Below, piece after piece: positions 53,079 to 61,795 of a stretch of DNA of 64,000 nt. The position numbers and the translations under genes were made by a program. The stretch lies in assembly GCA_002397315.1 (NCBI GenBank), contig DHAE01000029.1, positions 207,053 to 271,052 on the forward strand, read 5' to 3'. How positions within the stretch are numbered: the stretch's first letter is position 1; every line of letters starts with the position of its first letter. The stretch is from Comamonadaceae bacterium UBA4962 (lineage in GTDB: Bacteria; Pseudomonadota; Gammaproteobacteria; Burkholderiales; Burkholderiaceae_C). The notes beneath the pieces are model-generated. The model saw only the letters and a program-made list of their open reading frames with translations, made no database searches and had not been told where the DNA came from.

Positions 53079-53551
53079 ACACGTACCTCGTGCTCAAGTG
53101 GGTGCACGTCGTCTCCAGCGTGCTGCTGGCCGGCACGGGGTTCGGCTCGGCGTTCTACCTGTTCTTCACCAACCGCAGCGGCAGCGTGCAGGCACAGGCG
53201 GTGGTGTCGCGCCTGGTGGTGCGGGCGGATACCTGGTTCACCACGCCCGCCGGCATCGTGCAGCCGATCAGCGGGGTGGCGCTCGCCCACATGGCCGGCT
53301 GGCCGCTCTCCACGCCGTGGATCGCCGCCTCGTTGGGCCTCTACGTGCTCGCGGGGCTGTGCTGGCTGCCGGTGCTGTGGCTGCAGTGGCGCATGGCGGA
53401 CATGGCGCGCACCGCGGCGCAGCAGGGCACCGCCCTGCCCGATGACTACCGCCGCTTTGCGCGCGGCTGGGAAGCGCTGGGCTACCCGGCCTTCGCCGCG
53501 ATGCTCGCGATCTACTACCTGATGGTGTCCAAGCCCGCGCTCTGGGGATAG
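53075..53551 (+). CDS. DUF2269 family membrane protein
   Basis: 158 residues from a GTG start (53075) overlapping the previous stop as GTGA. The four-helix membrane protein has the DUF2269 start NTYLVLKWVHVVSSVLLAGTGFGSAF, including the conserved His in the first helix and GTGFGSA, and ends MLAIYYLMVSKPALW. A His in helix 1 and others further on could bind heme or another cofactor, but this is inference. Last gene of the GbsR-controlled operon. No terminator is visible before the lysR-type gene 72 bases on. Confidence 0.8.
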   Translation: MNTYLVLKWVHVVSSVLLAGTGFGSAFYLFFTNRSGSVQAQAVVSRLVVRADTWFTTPAGIVQPISGVALAHMAGWPLSTPWIAASLGLYVLAGLCWLPVLWLQWRMADMARTAAQQGTALPDDYRRFARGWEALGYPAFAAMLAIYYLMVSKPALWG

Positions 53552-53623
53552 GCACGGCTCGCGGCGAGCGGGCACCCCGGGTTTCTTCACCGTGCGGCCG
53601 CATCGGGGATATGCTCACCGCGC

Positions 53624-54631
53624 ATGGAACTGCGCACGCTACGTTACTTCATCGCCGTGCTCGAAGCCGGCAGCCTGTCCCGCGCCGCGGGCTCGCTCTA
53701 TGTCGCGCAGCCGGCGCTGACCGCGCAGATCAAGAAGCTGGAAGACGAACTCGGCGCGCAACTCTTCGATCGGTCCCATGCCGGCGTCACGCCCACGCCC
53801 GCCGGACTGCAGCTCTACGATGACGCCAGGCGCCTGCTGAGCGACGCCGACGCCGTTCGCGACCGGGTGCTCCGTTTGCCCACGGGCGCGGAAGGGTCCG
53901 TCACCGTGGCCCTGCCACTGCTGCTGGTGTCCCTGCTCATGGGGCCCGTGCTCGCTGCCTTGAAGCGGTCGCATCCCCGGATCCGGGTCTTCGTTCTCGA
54001 TGGCCTGAGCCTGACCGTGCAGCAGGCCATGCGGGAGCGACGCGCCGACATCGGGATCCTGGTGGACACTCCCACGCTGGACGACCTGCACTGCCGGCCC
54101 CTCGCGCGTGAAGCCCTGTACTTCTGCGGACGGGATCCGGAGGGTCGCGTCCTGCCGTTGCTTCGCCAGCCGCGCAGCCGCCGGAAAGGCGCGGCGCAGC
54201 GCCCTCCCGAAATCGCGGTGCGTGACGCGCTCAGGCAACCGCTGGTGCTGCAGTCGCGCCGCTTCGTCCTGCGCCGGTGCGTCGAGGACGCCGCCAGGGA
54301 ACTGGGCGTGCCGCTCGACATCGTCCATGAACACGACTCCGCGCGCGTGATCCGCTCGCTGTACCTGTGCGGAGCCGGATTCACCGTGACGCCGGCATGC
54401 TCGCTGCACGAGTCCAAGCATCTCGGGCCCGGCTGGGTTCTGGCGCGCATGGTCCGCCCGGAACTGGCACGCACCTACACCCTGGCCACGTCCTCGCGCA
54501 AGCCGTCGAGCCGGGCAACGCAGGTCGTGCTGCATGCCATCGCACACGAAGTGCGCAGGCTGATCGAGCATGGAGAGTGGGATGCCCAGTGGCTGGGCCG
54601 CGACTGGCACACCGAGGATTTGGCGCCCTGA
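53624..54631 (+). CDS. LysR-family transcriptional regulator
   Basis: 335 residues. The winged HTH is at the N-terminus: LRTLRYFIAVLEAGSLSRAAG, LYVAQPALTAQIKKLEDELG, QLFDRS. The effector-binding domain is that of the CbbR/NAC-like type, with the two subdomains visible around VTVALPLLLVSLLMGPVLAAL and IGILVDTP. A stretch RQPRSRRKGAAQRPPEIA is an inserted basic loop. It precedes an acyl-CoA ligase, acyl-CoA dehydrogenase, Bug protein and sulfatase in the same direction, with a 218-base gap, and is their probable regulator. Confidence 0.88.
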   Translation: MELRTLRYFIAVLEAGSLSRAAGSLYVAQPALTAQIKKLEDELGAQLFDRSHAGVTPTPAGLQLYDDARRLLSDADAVRDRVLRLPTGAEGSVTVALPLLLVSLLMGPVLAALKRSHPRIRVFVLDGLSLTVQQAMRERRADIGILVDTPTLDDLHCRPLAREALYFCGRDPEGRVLPLLRQPRSRRKGAAQRPPEIAVRDALRQPLVLQSRRFVLRRCVEDAARELGVPLDIVHEHDSARVIRSLYLCGAGFTVTPACSLHESKHLGPGWVLARMVRPELARTYTLATSSRKPSSRATQVVLHAIAHEVRRLIEHGEWDAQWLGRDWHTEDLAP

Positions 54632-54849
54632 AGCCGGGACGGATTCGGCGGCCCATCCGCGCCCGCGTCCGTGGCCATCACTGCAATTGATGATCCGGCA
54701 TCAGAAATCGGTATTTCCTCTGCCCCCGCGTTTTCTGAAACATTGCCTTCACCGGCACGCGCCTCGAGGCGCGGCACATTCAGGAGACGACCATTCACCC
54801 CCCTACCCTTTCTTCCGGTTCGCGGCCCGTCGCGAACGTCGGCGCACTC

Positions 54850-56370
54850 GTGGCCCGGGCCGCCAGGGCCCATGCAGACCGTGTGGCCGTCAGGAGCCCT
54901 GCCCGGAGCGTGACCTACGCCGAGCTGGAGCGTCGCTCCAACCAGCTGGCCAACGCGCTGCTCGCCCTGGGCCTGGCGCGCGGAGACCGCGTCGGCATCT
55001 ACCTTCCCAACTGCATCGAGATCGTCGAGATCGAACTCGCCTGCTACAAGGCCGGCCTGGTCAAGGCGCCGTTCAATGCGCGCCTCTCCTTTGCAGAGGT
55101 GGGCGAGATCGCGGCCAACAGCGAGGCCTCGATCATCGTCAGCACGGCGGAGCGCGCCGAGGGTTTCCGCCCGCATCTGCGCGGCACGCCCGCGCCATTG
55201 CTGTTGCTCGACGGCGCAGGCGCGACGGGCTATGAGGATGCCCTGGCCCGCGCCAGCGATGCGTTCGAACCCGTCGCCGTGCATGCTGATGAACTGGCCG
55301 TGCTGCACTACACCTCCGGGTCATCCGGTGTACTGAAGGCTGCCATGCAGACCTTCGGCAACCGCCTGGCACAGCTGCGCAAGTTCCTGATGCGCGCGGA
55401 ATCCGGAGAGGGCCACTCCCTGGGCCTGGTGGGGCCCATCACCCACGCCTCCGGGATGCAGATCGTGCCGGCACTGTGCAACGGCATGACGATCCGGCTC
55501 TTCTCGGGATTCGAACCCGGGCGGTTCCTGGCCGACATGCGGACGGAGCGCATCACGCACACGTTCATGGTGCCGACCATGATCAGCATGCTGCTGACCG
55601 AGCTGGAAGGCCGCTACCGGCCGTTGCCCGATCTCAAGCGCCTGGGCTATGGCGCTGCGCCGATGGCGCCGGCGCGCATCCTCAAGGCGATGGACGTGTT
55701 CGGTCCGGTGCTCGCACAAGGCTACGGAGCGGGCGAGACCACGTCCGGCGTCTGTGCACTCAGCGTGGAAGACCACCTGTTCGCGCGCGCAGCGCGACCC
55801 GAGCGGCTGGCCTCCTGTGGACGCCCCCTGCTGGAATGCGATGTCCGGATCGTGGGCGACGACGGCCGGGAGGTGGCGGCCGGCGACATCGGCGAGATCG
55901 TCGTGCAGGGCGAGGACGTGTTCGCCGGCTACTGGCGCGCGCCCGATCTGACGGCCGAAGTGCTCAAGGACGGCCGCTACCACACCGGCGACCTGGCCCG
56001 GATGGACGAAGAAGGCTACGTCTACATCGTCGACCGGAAGAAGGACATGGTGATCAGCGGCGGATTCAACGTCTACCCGTCCGAGGTGGAGTCCGTCCTC
56101 TACCAGTACGAGGGGGTGCAGGATGCCTGCGTGATCGCGATCCCGGACGACAAGTGGGGCGAAGCCGTGGCTGCGCACGTGGTGCTCAAGCCAGGACACA
56201 GCCTGGACCGCGGCGGGCTGGACGCCTTCTGCCGTGAGCGGCTCGCGGGCTTCAAGCGGCCGCGGCACATCGAGTTCGTGGCGGACCTGCCCAAGAACCC
56301 CAACGGCAAGGTGATGCGCAAGACCGTACAGGCGCCTTACTGGGCCGGCCACGACAGGAAGGTGAATTGA
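54850..56370 (+). CDS. AMP-forming acyl-CoA synthetase/ligase
   Basis: 506 residues from the GTG at 54850, but the true start is probably an ATT at 54793. The latter would add 19 residues and is preceded by AGGAGA (54782-54787) at normal distance, whereas the GTG has no ribosome site. Adenylation motifs: A3 LHYTSGSSGVLKAA, A5 QGYGAGETTSG, A7 YHTGDLARMDEEGYVYIVDR, A8 KDMVISGGFNVYPSEVE and the A10 Lys in PKNPNGKVMRK. It activates a carboxylic acid as CoA thioester. The next gene starts 2 bases after its stop, so it is coupled to an acyl-CoA dehydrogenase. Substrate is unknown (fatty or aromatic acid). Confidence 0.82.
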   Translation: MARAARAHADRVAVRSPARSVTYAELERRSNQLANALLALGLARGDRVGIYLPNCIEIVEIELACYKAGLVKAPFNARLSFAEVGEIAANSEASIIVSTAERAEGFRPHLRGTPAPLLLLDGAGATGYEDALARASDAFEPVAVHADELAVLHYTSGSSGVLKAAMQTFGNRLAQLRKFLMRAESGEGHSLGLVGPITHASGMQIVPALCNGMTIRLFSGFEPGRFLADMRTERITHTFMVPTMISMLLTELEGRYRPLPDLKRLGYGAAPMAPARILKAMDVFGPVLAQGYGAGETTSGVCALSVEDHLFARAARPERLASCGRPLLECDVRIVGDDGREVAAGDIGEIVVQGEDVFAGYWRAPDLTAEVLKDGRYHTGDLARMDEEGYVYIVDRKKDMVISGGFNVYPSEVESVLYQYEGVQDACVIAIPDDKWGEAVAAHVVLKPGHSLDRGGLDAFCRERLAGFKRPRHIEFVADLPKNPNGKVMRKTVQAPYWAGHDRKVN

Positions 56371-56372
56371 CC

Positions 56373-57587
56373 ATGGAAGCCACGAAAACCGACGTGCAGG
56401 AGCGCGATCCTCTTCCCATGTTGAATGGCCCCTTCGAAGGCTCGGAGCGCGCAGCGGAGCTCATCGTCCGCCTGCGCGGGTTCCTGGACGGCGAACTGGC
56501 CGATCTCGCGCGCGAGCACCGCGTGAACCATGAGGAGGGTGCAAGCCGTGAACTGCTGCGAGCGGTGTGGAAGCGTTCGCACGCGCTCGGCTTCTACGGC
56601 ATGACCCTTCCCGACAAGATGGGCGGGCTCGGGCTGTCGGTGCTGGACCAGGCGCTGATCAAGGAGGCCATCTACGCCACGGGATCGCCCTTCGCTCCGC
56701 ATGTCATGGGCGAACTGAGCGGCCCGCCCCGGGTCGGCGCCCTCGCACGCTTCGCCACCCCCTACCAGATGCAGCATTTCATCCTGCCGGTGGCGCGCGC
56801 GGAAAAGGCCATCTGCTTCGCGCTCACCGAAGCAGAGGCCGGCTCCGATGCCGGTGCGGTGCAGACGCTGGCGGTGCAGGAGGGCGACAGCTTCGTCATC
56901 AACGGCCGCAAGCGCTTCATCTCCGGCTCGCCCTTCGCCGACTTCGCGGTCCTGGTGTGCTCCACGGCGGAGAAACCGGAGCAGCGCGAGGTGTCCGCGC
57001 TGTTCGTCGATCTGGGGGCGCCGGGCGTGCGGGTGGAGTCCGGCTACCGGACCATGGCGGGACAGTCGAGCACGGGGAACATCGTGTTCGAGAACGCACG
57101 CGTCCCCGCAGCGTGCCTCATCGGCGAGCGGGGCCGGGGGCTGGGCCTGGCGCTCGGGCGCATCACGGTCAACCGGCTGCTGCATTGCCCCGCCATGCTG
57201 GGTTTGGCCCAGGTGGCTCTGCGCGACGCCCTGGGCCACGCCATGCAGCGCAGGCAGTTCGGGCGTGCGATCGGCCAGTTCCAGGCGATACAGCACATGC
57301 TCGCGGACATGGCCACCGAACTGGCCGCCGCGCGCGCCCTCATGCTGCACACGGCGCGCCAGCTGGACGCAGGCGCGGAAGGCCGGGCCGAAAGCGCGAT
57401 GGCCAAGCTGTTCTGCTCGGAGACCGCGTTCCGGATCGCGGACCGCGCGGTACAGATCCACGGAGGTGAAGGCATCGTCCAGGGCAGCCGCGTGGAGTTC
57501 CTGTTCCGGGTTCTCCGCATGTACCGCGTGCTGACCGGCACCAGTGAAATCCAGAGAAACACCATCGCCAAGGAACTGATGGGCTGA
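56373..57587 (+). CDS. Acyl-CoA dehydrogenase family protein
   Basis: 404 residues with AGGAAGG upstream. FAD-binding and substrate motifs are present: CFALTEAEAGSDAGAVQT, FVINGRKRFISGSPFADF, RRQFGRAIGQFQAIQHMLADM and QIHGGEGIVQGS. The usual catalytic Glu of the YEGTSEIQR motif is replaced: it reads RVLTGTSEIQR with Thr388, and at the alternative (isovaleryl-type) site it has Asn267. So either another residue acts as base or the enzyme needs a partner. It is coupled to the ligase gene and followed 38 bases on by a Bug protein. Confidence 0.82.
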   Translation: MEATKTDVQERDPLPMLNGPFEGSERAAELIVRLRGFLDGELADLAREHRVNHEEGASRELLRAVWKRSHALGFYGMTLPDKMGGLGLSVLDQALIKEAIYATGSPFAPHVMGELSGPPRVGALARFATPYQMQHFILPVARAEKAICFALTEAEAGSDAGAVQTLAVQEGDSFVINGRKRFISGSPFADFAVLVCSTAEKPEQREVSALFVDLGAPGVRVESGYRTMAGQSSTGNIVFENARVPAACLIGERGRGLGLALGRITVNRLLHCPAMLGLAQVALRDALGHAMQRRQFGRAIGQFQAIQHMLADMATELAAARALMLHTARQLDAGAEGRAESAMAKLFCSETAFRIADRAVQIHGGEGIVQGSRVEFLFRVLRMYRVLTGTSEIQRNTIAKELMG

Positions 57588-57625
57588 GTGGATTCCCCCT
57601 TCGACGGATGGTGATGGAGACAATC

Positions 57626-58615
57626 ATGAACGAGATCAATCGACGGCAACTGATCGGCAAGGCGTTGGCGGCTGCCTCGCTGCCCCTGGCATCCCATGTG
57701 GCGCAAGCGGCACCGGCCGCATTCCCGAGTCGCCCGATCAAGTGGCTGGTGCCCTACCTGCCGGCGACCGGGCCGGACTTGGGTGCGCGGATCCTGGCGG
57801 AGGCGGTGGGCCCGATCCTGGGCCAACCCATTGTCATCGAGAACCGGGCCGGTGCCGGCGGCAACATCGGCGCGCGCGTCGCGGCGTCGGCAGCGCCCGA
57901 TGGGTACACCCTGCTCTACACCGGCACGCCGCTCGCGGCCAACATGTGCCTCTACAAGGCACCCGGCTACGACGCGCTGAGCGATTTCCACCACGTCATG
58001 CGCCTGACCCGCTCCGACGTCGCGCTGGTGGTGAACGCGGAGTCGGACATCCGCACGATGGACGAGCTGCTCGCCCGGCTGAAGGCCGGAAAGGGCCAGG
58101 TCGATTACGCCTCGGGCGGCATCGGCACGCCTTCGCACCTGGGCGTGGAGCTGTTCCTCAGCGCCACGGGCACGCAGGCGATGCACGTCCCCTACAAGGG
58201 CGCTTCCGAACTGGTCAACGCGGTGCTGGGCAGGCAGGTGGCCTTCGGCATGCCGATCTTCGCGGCAGCCTACGGCATGCTCAGCACAGGCAAGCTGCGG
58301 GCCCTGGCGGTCGCGGGCAGCCAGCGCAACCCGAAGGCTCCGAACGTTCCCACCCTCGCGGAGTTGGGTATTCCGGGCGTCGAGCTCACGTCGTGGGGAG
58401 GCGTATCCGTGCCCGCCAAGACCCCGGCGGCCGTCGTCGGGCGCATCAGCAGCGGATTCACCGAAGCCCTGAAGAACCCGGACGTCGTGGCCAGGCTGGA
58501 AGAGCAAGGCGGATGGGTCGACGTGCAGGGGCCGGCGGCATTCGTGCAGAGCATCAGGGAAGAGATGCGCATCACGGCCGCGATGATGAAGAAGATCGGG
58601 CTCGAACCGGTCTGA
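57626..58615 (+). CDS. Bug-family tripartite tricarboxylate transporter substrate-binding protein
   Basis: 329 residues from MNEINRRQLIGKALAAASL (GGAGA upstream); an in-frame start 18 bases earlier is less likely. A signal ends SHVAQAAPA. Bug motifs: IKWLVPYLPATGPDLGARILAE, ENRAGAGGNIGARVAASAAPDG, GGIGTPSHLGVELFL and HVPYKGASELVNAVLG. In the same direction it follows the ligase and dehydrogenase and precedes an alkylsulfatase, so its ligand may be the carboxylate or sulfate ester handled by these enzymes. That is inference. Confidence 0.85.
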   Translation: MNEINRRQLIGKALAAASLPLASHVAQAAPAAFPSRPIKWLVPYLPATGPDLGARILAEAVGPILGQPIVIENRAGAGGNIGARVAASAAPDGYTLLYTGTPLAANMCLYKAPGYDALSDFHHVMRLTRSDVALVVNAESDIRTMDELLARLKAGKGQVDYASGGIGTPSHLGVELFLSATGTQAMHVPYKGASELVNAVLGRQVAFGMPIFAAAYGMLSTGKLRALAVAGSQRNPKAPNVPTLAELGIPGVELTSWGGVSVPAKTPAAVVGRISSGFTEALKNPDVVARLEEQGGWVDVQGPAAFVQSIREEMRITAAMMKKIGLEPV

Positions 58616-58639
58616 GCGCCGCCTTATCCGGATTCAACG

Positions 58640-60622
58640 ATGAACGCTCGAATGCTTGCAGTGGCGCTGTCCGCCGCCCTCCTGTCCGCCTGCGCCGGCA
58701 ACGCGCCTTCCAGGTCCGCACGCACTCCCGGAGCCCCGGCGTCCGGCACGGCCACCGAAGCGACGCGCGCGCACAATGCCGCCGTCGCCAGGGCCTACGA
58801 TCTGCAGGACGGCGCTGCCATGGCCGACGCCACGCGGGGGCTGGTCGCCGCGCCCCACGGGCAGATCAGGGCGGCCGACGGCCGCGTGGTGTGGGACTTC
58901 GACAGTTTCGCATTCGTGCAGGGCCCGCCGCCCGATACGGTGAACCCCAGTCTCTGGCGCCAGGCCCGGCTGAACAACCAGGCCGGCCTGTTCAAGGTCG
59001 GCGAGGGCATCTGGCAGCTTCGCGGGTTCGATCTCTCGAACCTCACGCTGATCGAAGGCCGCACGGGGTGGATCGTGGTGGACCCTCTCACCGTCCGCGA
59101 GACGGCGCAGGCGGCCATGGCGTTCGCACGCCAGCATCTGGGCGAGCGGCCGGTCTCGGCCATGGTCTTCACCCACAGCCATGTCGACCATTTCGGCGGG
59201 GCGCTGGCCCTGCTGTCGGCCGACGAGGCGCAGGCGCGCCCGGTTCCCGTGGTCGCACCGTCCGGCTTCATGGAGGAGGCGACCAGCGAGAACCTGATGG
59301 CAGGGCCGGCCATGGGACGGCGGGCAGGCTACCTGTACGGCGCGGGCCTCGAGCGCAGCGCCACCGGGCTGGTGGACAACGGCCTGGGAAAGGCGTCCCC
59401 CGCAGGGCGCGCCGGCATCCTCGCGCCCACGCTGCTCATCGACCAGCCGCGCCAGGAGCTGACGCTCGACGGCGTGCGATTCGTGTTCCACAGCGTGCCC
59501 GACGCCGAGGCGCCCGCGGAGCTGGTGTTCTCCCTGCCCGACCGCAAGGCGTTCGCGGGCGCGGAGATCGTGACGCAGACCCTGCACAACGTCTATACGC
59601 TGCGCGGTGCGAAGGTGCGCGACGCCCGCAAGTGGGCGGACCACATCGACAGGATGATCGACCAGCTCGGCGATGCCGAGGTGCTGTTCAACCAGCACCA
59701 CTGGCCCGTCTGGGGCCGGGACCGCATCGTGGACTTTCTCAAGGCGCACCGCGACAGCTACCGTTACATCCATGACCAGACCGTGCGGGGGATGAACCGT
59801 GGACTGACGGCTGCAGAGATCGCCGAGACCCTGCGGCTGCCACGCAGCCTCGACGCGCGGCTTGAGGTGCATGGGTACTACGGCACGGTGAAGCACAACG
59901 TGCGCGCCGTGTTCCAGTACTATCTCGGGTGGTTCGACGCCCACCCCGCCAACCTGGATCCGCTGCCGCCGGTGGAGGCCGCACGGCGGTACGTGGCGCT
60001 GGCGGGAGGTTCGCAGGCCGCGATCGCGCAGGCCCGGCAGGCGTATGCCGAAGGAGACTACCGCTGGACCGCCGAACTGCTGCGCCATGTGGTGCTCGCG
60101 GACCCCGGCCCGACGGAAGCGCGCGAGCTCCAGGCGCGCGCCTTCGAGCAACTCGCCTACCAGGCCGAGTCGGCATCCTGGCGGAACTTCTACCTCGCAG
60201 GGGCGCGGGAGCTGTTGCAGGGGCCACCACCTGCGCGCGCTTCCGGAATCTCCCTCGCGGACATGCTGCCGCACGTACCCACGGAACGCTTGCTGGAAGC
60301 CATGGAGGCACGCCTCGACGGCCCCGCTGCGGAAAACTTCGAGATCGCGGTCGATCTCGAATTGACGGACAGTGGAGAGCGTTGGGCCCTCTGGGTCGAG
60401 AACGCCGTCCTCCACCACCGGCGCGGCGCGGTGTGGGGTGCGCCCACGGTCCGCCTGGCGATGGGGCGGCCGGCCTTCCTGCAGATGGTGTCGGGTGGGG
60501 TTCCGCCCGACACGGCCCTGGCCGCTGCGGGCGTTCGCGCGAGCGGCGATGTCCAGGCCTTGCGCAGGCTCCTGGGCCTGCTCGGGCGGGAAAGCGGCAA
60601 CTTCCCCATCGTCACCCGGTGA
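58640..60622 (+). CDS. Alkyl/aryl-sulfatase, metallo-beta-lactamase fold (SdsA1-like), lipoprotein
   Basis: 660 residues, the usual size for the SdsA1/alkyl sulfatase group. A lipoprotein signal MNARMLAVALSAALLSAC gives lipidated Cys18. The metal-binding motif is THSHVDHFGG, with later ligands in LVFSLPDRKAFAGAEIV and FNQHHWPVWG. The middle helical dimerisation part (YIHDQTVRGMNRGLT) and a C-terminal SCP-2-like domain (from about residue 530) complete the family architecture. It releases sulfate from alkyl sulfates to give alcohols. Last gene of the ligase cluster. Confidence 0.87.
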   Translation: MNARMLAVALSAALLSACAGNAPSRSARTPGAPASGTATEATRAHNAAVARAYDLQDGAAMADATRGLVAAPHGQIRAADGRVVWDFDSFAFVQGPPPDTVNPSLWRQARLNNQAGLFKVGEGIWQLRGFDLSNLTLIEGRTGWIVVDPLTVRETAQAAMAFARQHLGERPVSAMVFTHSHVDHFGGALALLSADEAQARPVPVVAPSGFMEEATSENLMAGPAMGRRAGYLYGAGLERSATGLVDNGLGKASPAGRAGILAPTLLIDQPRQELTLDGVRFVFHSVPDAEAPAELVFSLPDRKAFAGAEIVTQTLHNVYTLRGAKVRDARKWADHIDRMIDQLGDAEVLFNQHHWPVWGRDRIVDFLKAHRDSYRYIHDQTVRGMNRGLTAAEIAETLRLPRSLDARLEVHGYYGTVKHNVRAVFQYYLGWFDAHPANLDPLPPVEAARRYVALAGGSQAAIAQARQAYAEGDYRWTAELLRHVVLADPGPTEARELQARAFEQLAYQAESASWRNFYLAGARELLQGPPPARASGISLADMLPHVPTERLLEAMEARLDGPAAENFEIAVDLELTDSGERWALWVENAVLHHRRGAVWGAPTVRLAMGRPAFLQMVSGGVPPDTALAAAGVRASGDVQALRRLLGLLGRESGNFPIVTR

Positions 60623-60659
60623 CCGGCGGTCCAGGCGGCCCGGCCCGCACCGGCCCGGG

Positions 60660-61547
60660 TCAGACGGCCGGCTTGTCGCTCTGCGCCGTGAGGTTGTCGC
60701 GCAGTTCCTTGGACATCGGCAGGCCCAGCGACTGGTTCTTGGGTGCGATGGGCGACATGAACCACTTGGTGTAGAGCTTCTCGAACTCGCCCGACTTCAT
60801 CATGCCGCCGATCACGCCGTTGACGAGCGCCTGGAACTGCGGGTCGTCCTTGCGCAGCATGCAGGCATAGGGCTCGACCTGCAGCGAATCGCCCACCACG
60901 TCCCATTCGGCCGGGTTGGTCGCGTTGGCCTTCAGGCCGAAGAGCAGGATGTCGTCCATCGCGAACGCCAGTGCGCGACCGGTGTCCACCAGCAGCATGG
61001 AATCGTTGTGGTCCTTGCCCAGGATGATGTCCATGTCGAGGTTGTTGTCGCGGTTGTACTTGCGGATCACCTGGGCATTGGTCGTGCCGGTGGTGCTGGC
61101 CACGGTCTTCTTCGCGAGGTCGGCGTAGTTCTTCACGCCCGAGGATTTCTTCACGAGCAGGCGCGTGCCGGTGTAGAAGTAGTTGACGGCGAACTGCACG
61201 TCCTTGGCGCGTGCGGTGTTGTTGGTGGTGGAGCCGCACTCCAGATCGACCGTGCCGTTGGTGACGAGCGGGATGCGGTTCTGCGAGGTCACGGCCTGCA
61301 GCTCGACCTTGATGTCGGGCTTGTTCAGCTTCTTCTTCACCGCATCCACCACCGCATTGGAGATGTCCACCGAGAAGCCCACGGGCGTGCCGGCGCCGGC
61401 GAGGTAGCTGAAGGGCACCGACGATTCACGGTAGGCGAGCGTGATCTTGCCGCTGTCCGCGATCTTCTTCAGGGTGTCGGCCTGGGCGGCGGCACCGGCC
61501 AGCATGCCGCAGGCGAGCAACGCGGCGGAGCAGAGGGTGGTTTTCAT
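60660..61547 (-). CDS. gltI: Glutamate/aspartate-type amino acid ABC transporter binding protein
   Basis: 295 residues from MKTTLCSAALLACGMLAGAAA with AAGGAG 8 bases upstream; the frame is open 38 codons further but without signal character. A Sec signal ends AAAQADTLKK. The mature protein matches family 3 solute-binding proteins of the GltI type (YRESSVPFSYLAG, GFSVDISNAVVDAVKKKL, ECGSTTNNTARAKDVQFAVNYFYTG, PYACMLRKDDPQF). No gltJKL genes lie in the window. It is divergent from the dadA-like gene across a mirror-symmetric promoter region (61628-61808), suggesting coordinate control of uptake and D-amino-acid oxidation. Confidence 0.85.
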   Translation of the reverse strand: MKTTLCSAALLACGMLAGAAAQADTLKKIADSGKITLAYRESSVPFSYLAGAGTPVGFSVDISNAVVDAVKKKLNKPDIKVELQAVTSQNRIPLVTNGTVDLECGSTTNNTARAKDVQFAVNYFYTGTRLLVKKSSGVKNYADLAKKTVASTTGTTNAQVIRKYNRDNNLDMDIILGKDHNDSMLLVDTGRALAFAMDDILLFGLKANATNPAEWDVVGDSLQVEPYACMLRKDDPQFQALVNGVIGGMMKSGEFEKLYTKWFMSPIAPKNQSLGLPMSKELRDNLTAQSDKPAV

Positions 61548-61627
61548 GGGAACTCCTTGGATGGAAAAAGCGGACGGCTCGGACACCGGCGCGGCGCGGC
61601 GGTGCAGGCACTGTAGGGAGACGGCCC

Positions 61628-61640
61628 CGGCTTGAACAAT
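61628..61640 (-). repeat. Outer block of left promoter arm
   Basis: CGGCTTGAACAAT, exact inverted partner of ATTGTTCAAGCCG at 61796-61808. On the minus strand it includes a TATTGT hexamer (61636-61641) that could serve as -10 of the gltI-like gene. Confidence 0.6.
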
Positions 61641-61657
61641 ACATTCCATGGCCGAGG

Positions 61658-61676
61658 CCATGCCGGAAAGTTATGC
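61658..61676 (-). promoter_or_regulatory. LysR-type T-N11-A box, left arm
   Basis: Minus strand: GCATAAC, five bases, GGCATGG. The core is CAT-N11-ATG, the inverted-repeat shape (T-N11-A) of LysR-type binding sites. It lies 17 bases from the outer block, towards the gltI-like gene. Confidence 0.6.
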
Positions 61677-61759
61677 CCCGTCCGGGTCAACCCTGATATA
61701 CAGCAAGAACCGCGCCCATCCTGCTGACGAGCAGGCCGGGCCGAAGGCCCCATTCCAGT

Positions 61760-61778
61760 GCATAACCTGAAGGCATGG
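61760..61778 (+). promoter_or_regulatory. LysR-type T-N11-A box, right arm
   Basis: Plus strand: GCATAAC (61760-61766), five bases, GGCATGG (61772-61778), again CAT-N11-ATG. The same box, spacing and outward orientation as the left arm, here facing the dadA-like gene. Confidence 0.6.
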
Positions 61779-61795
61779 GCGCCCGGGCGAACGGC

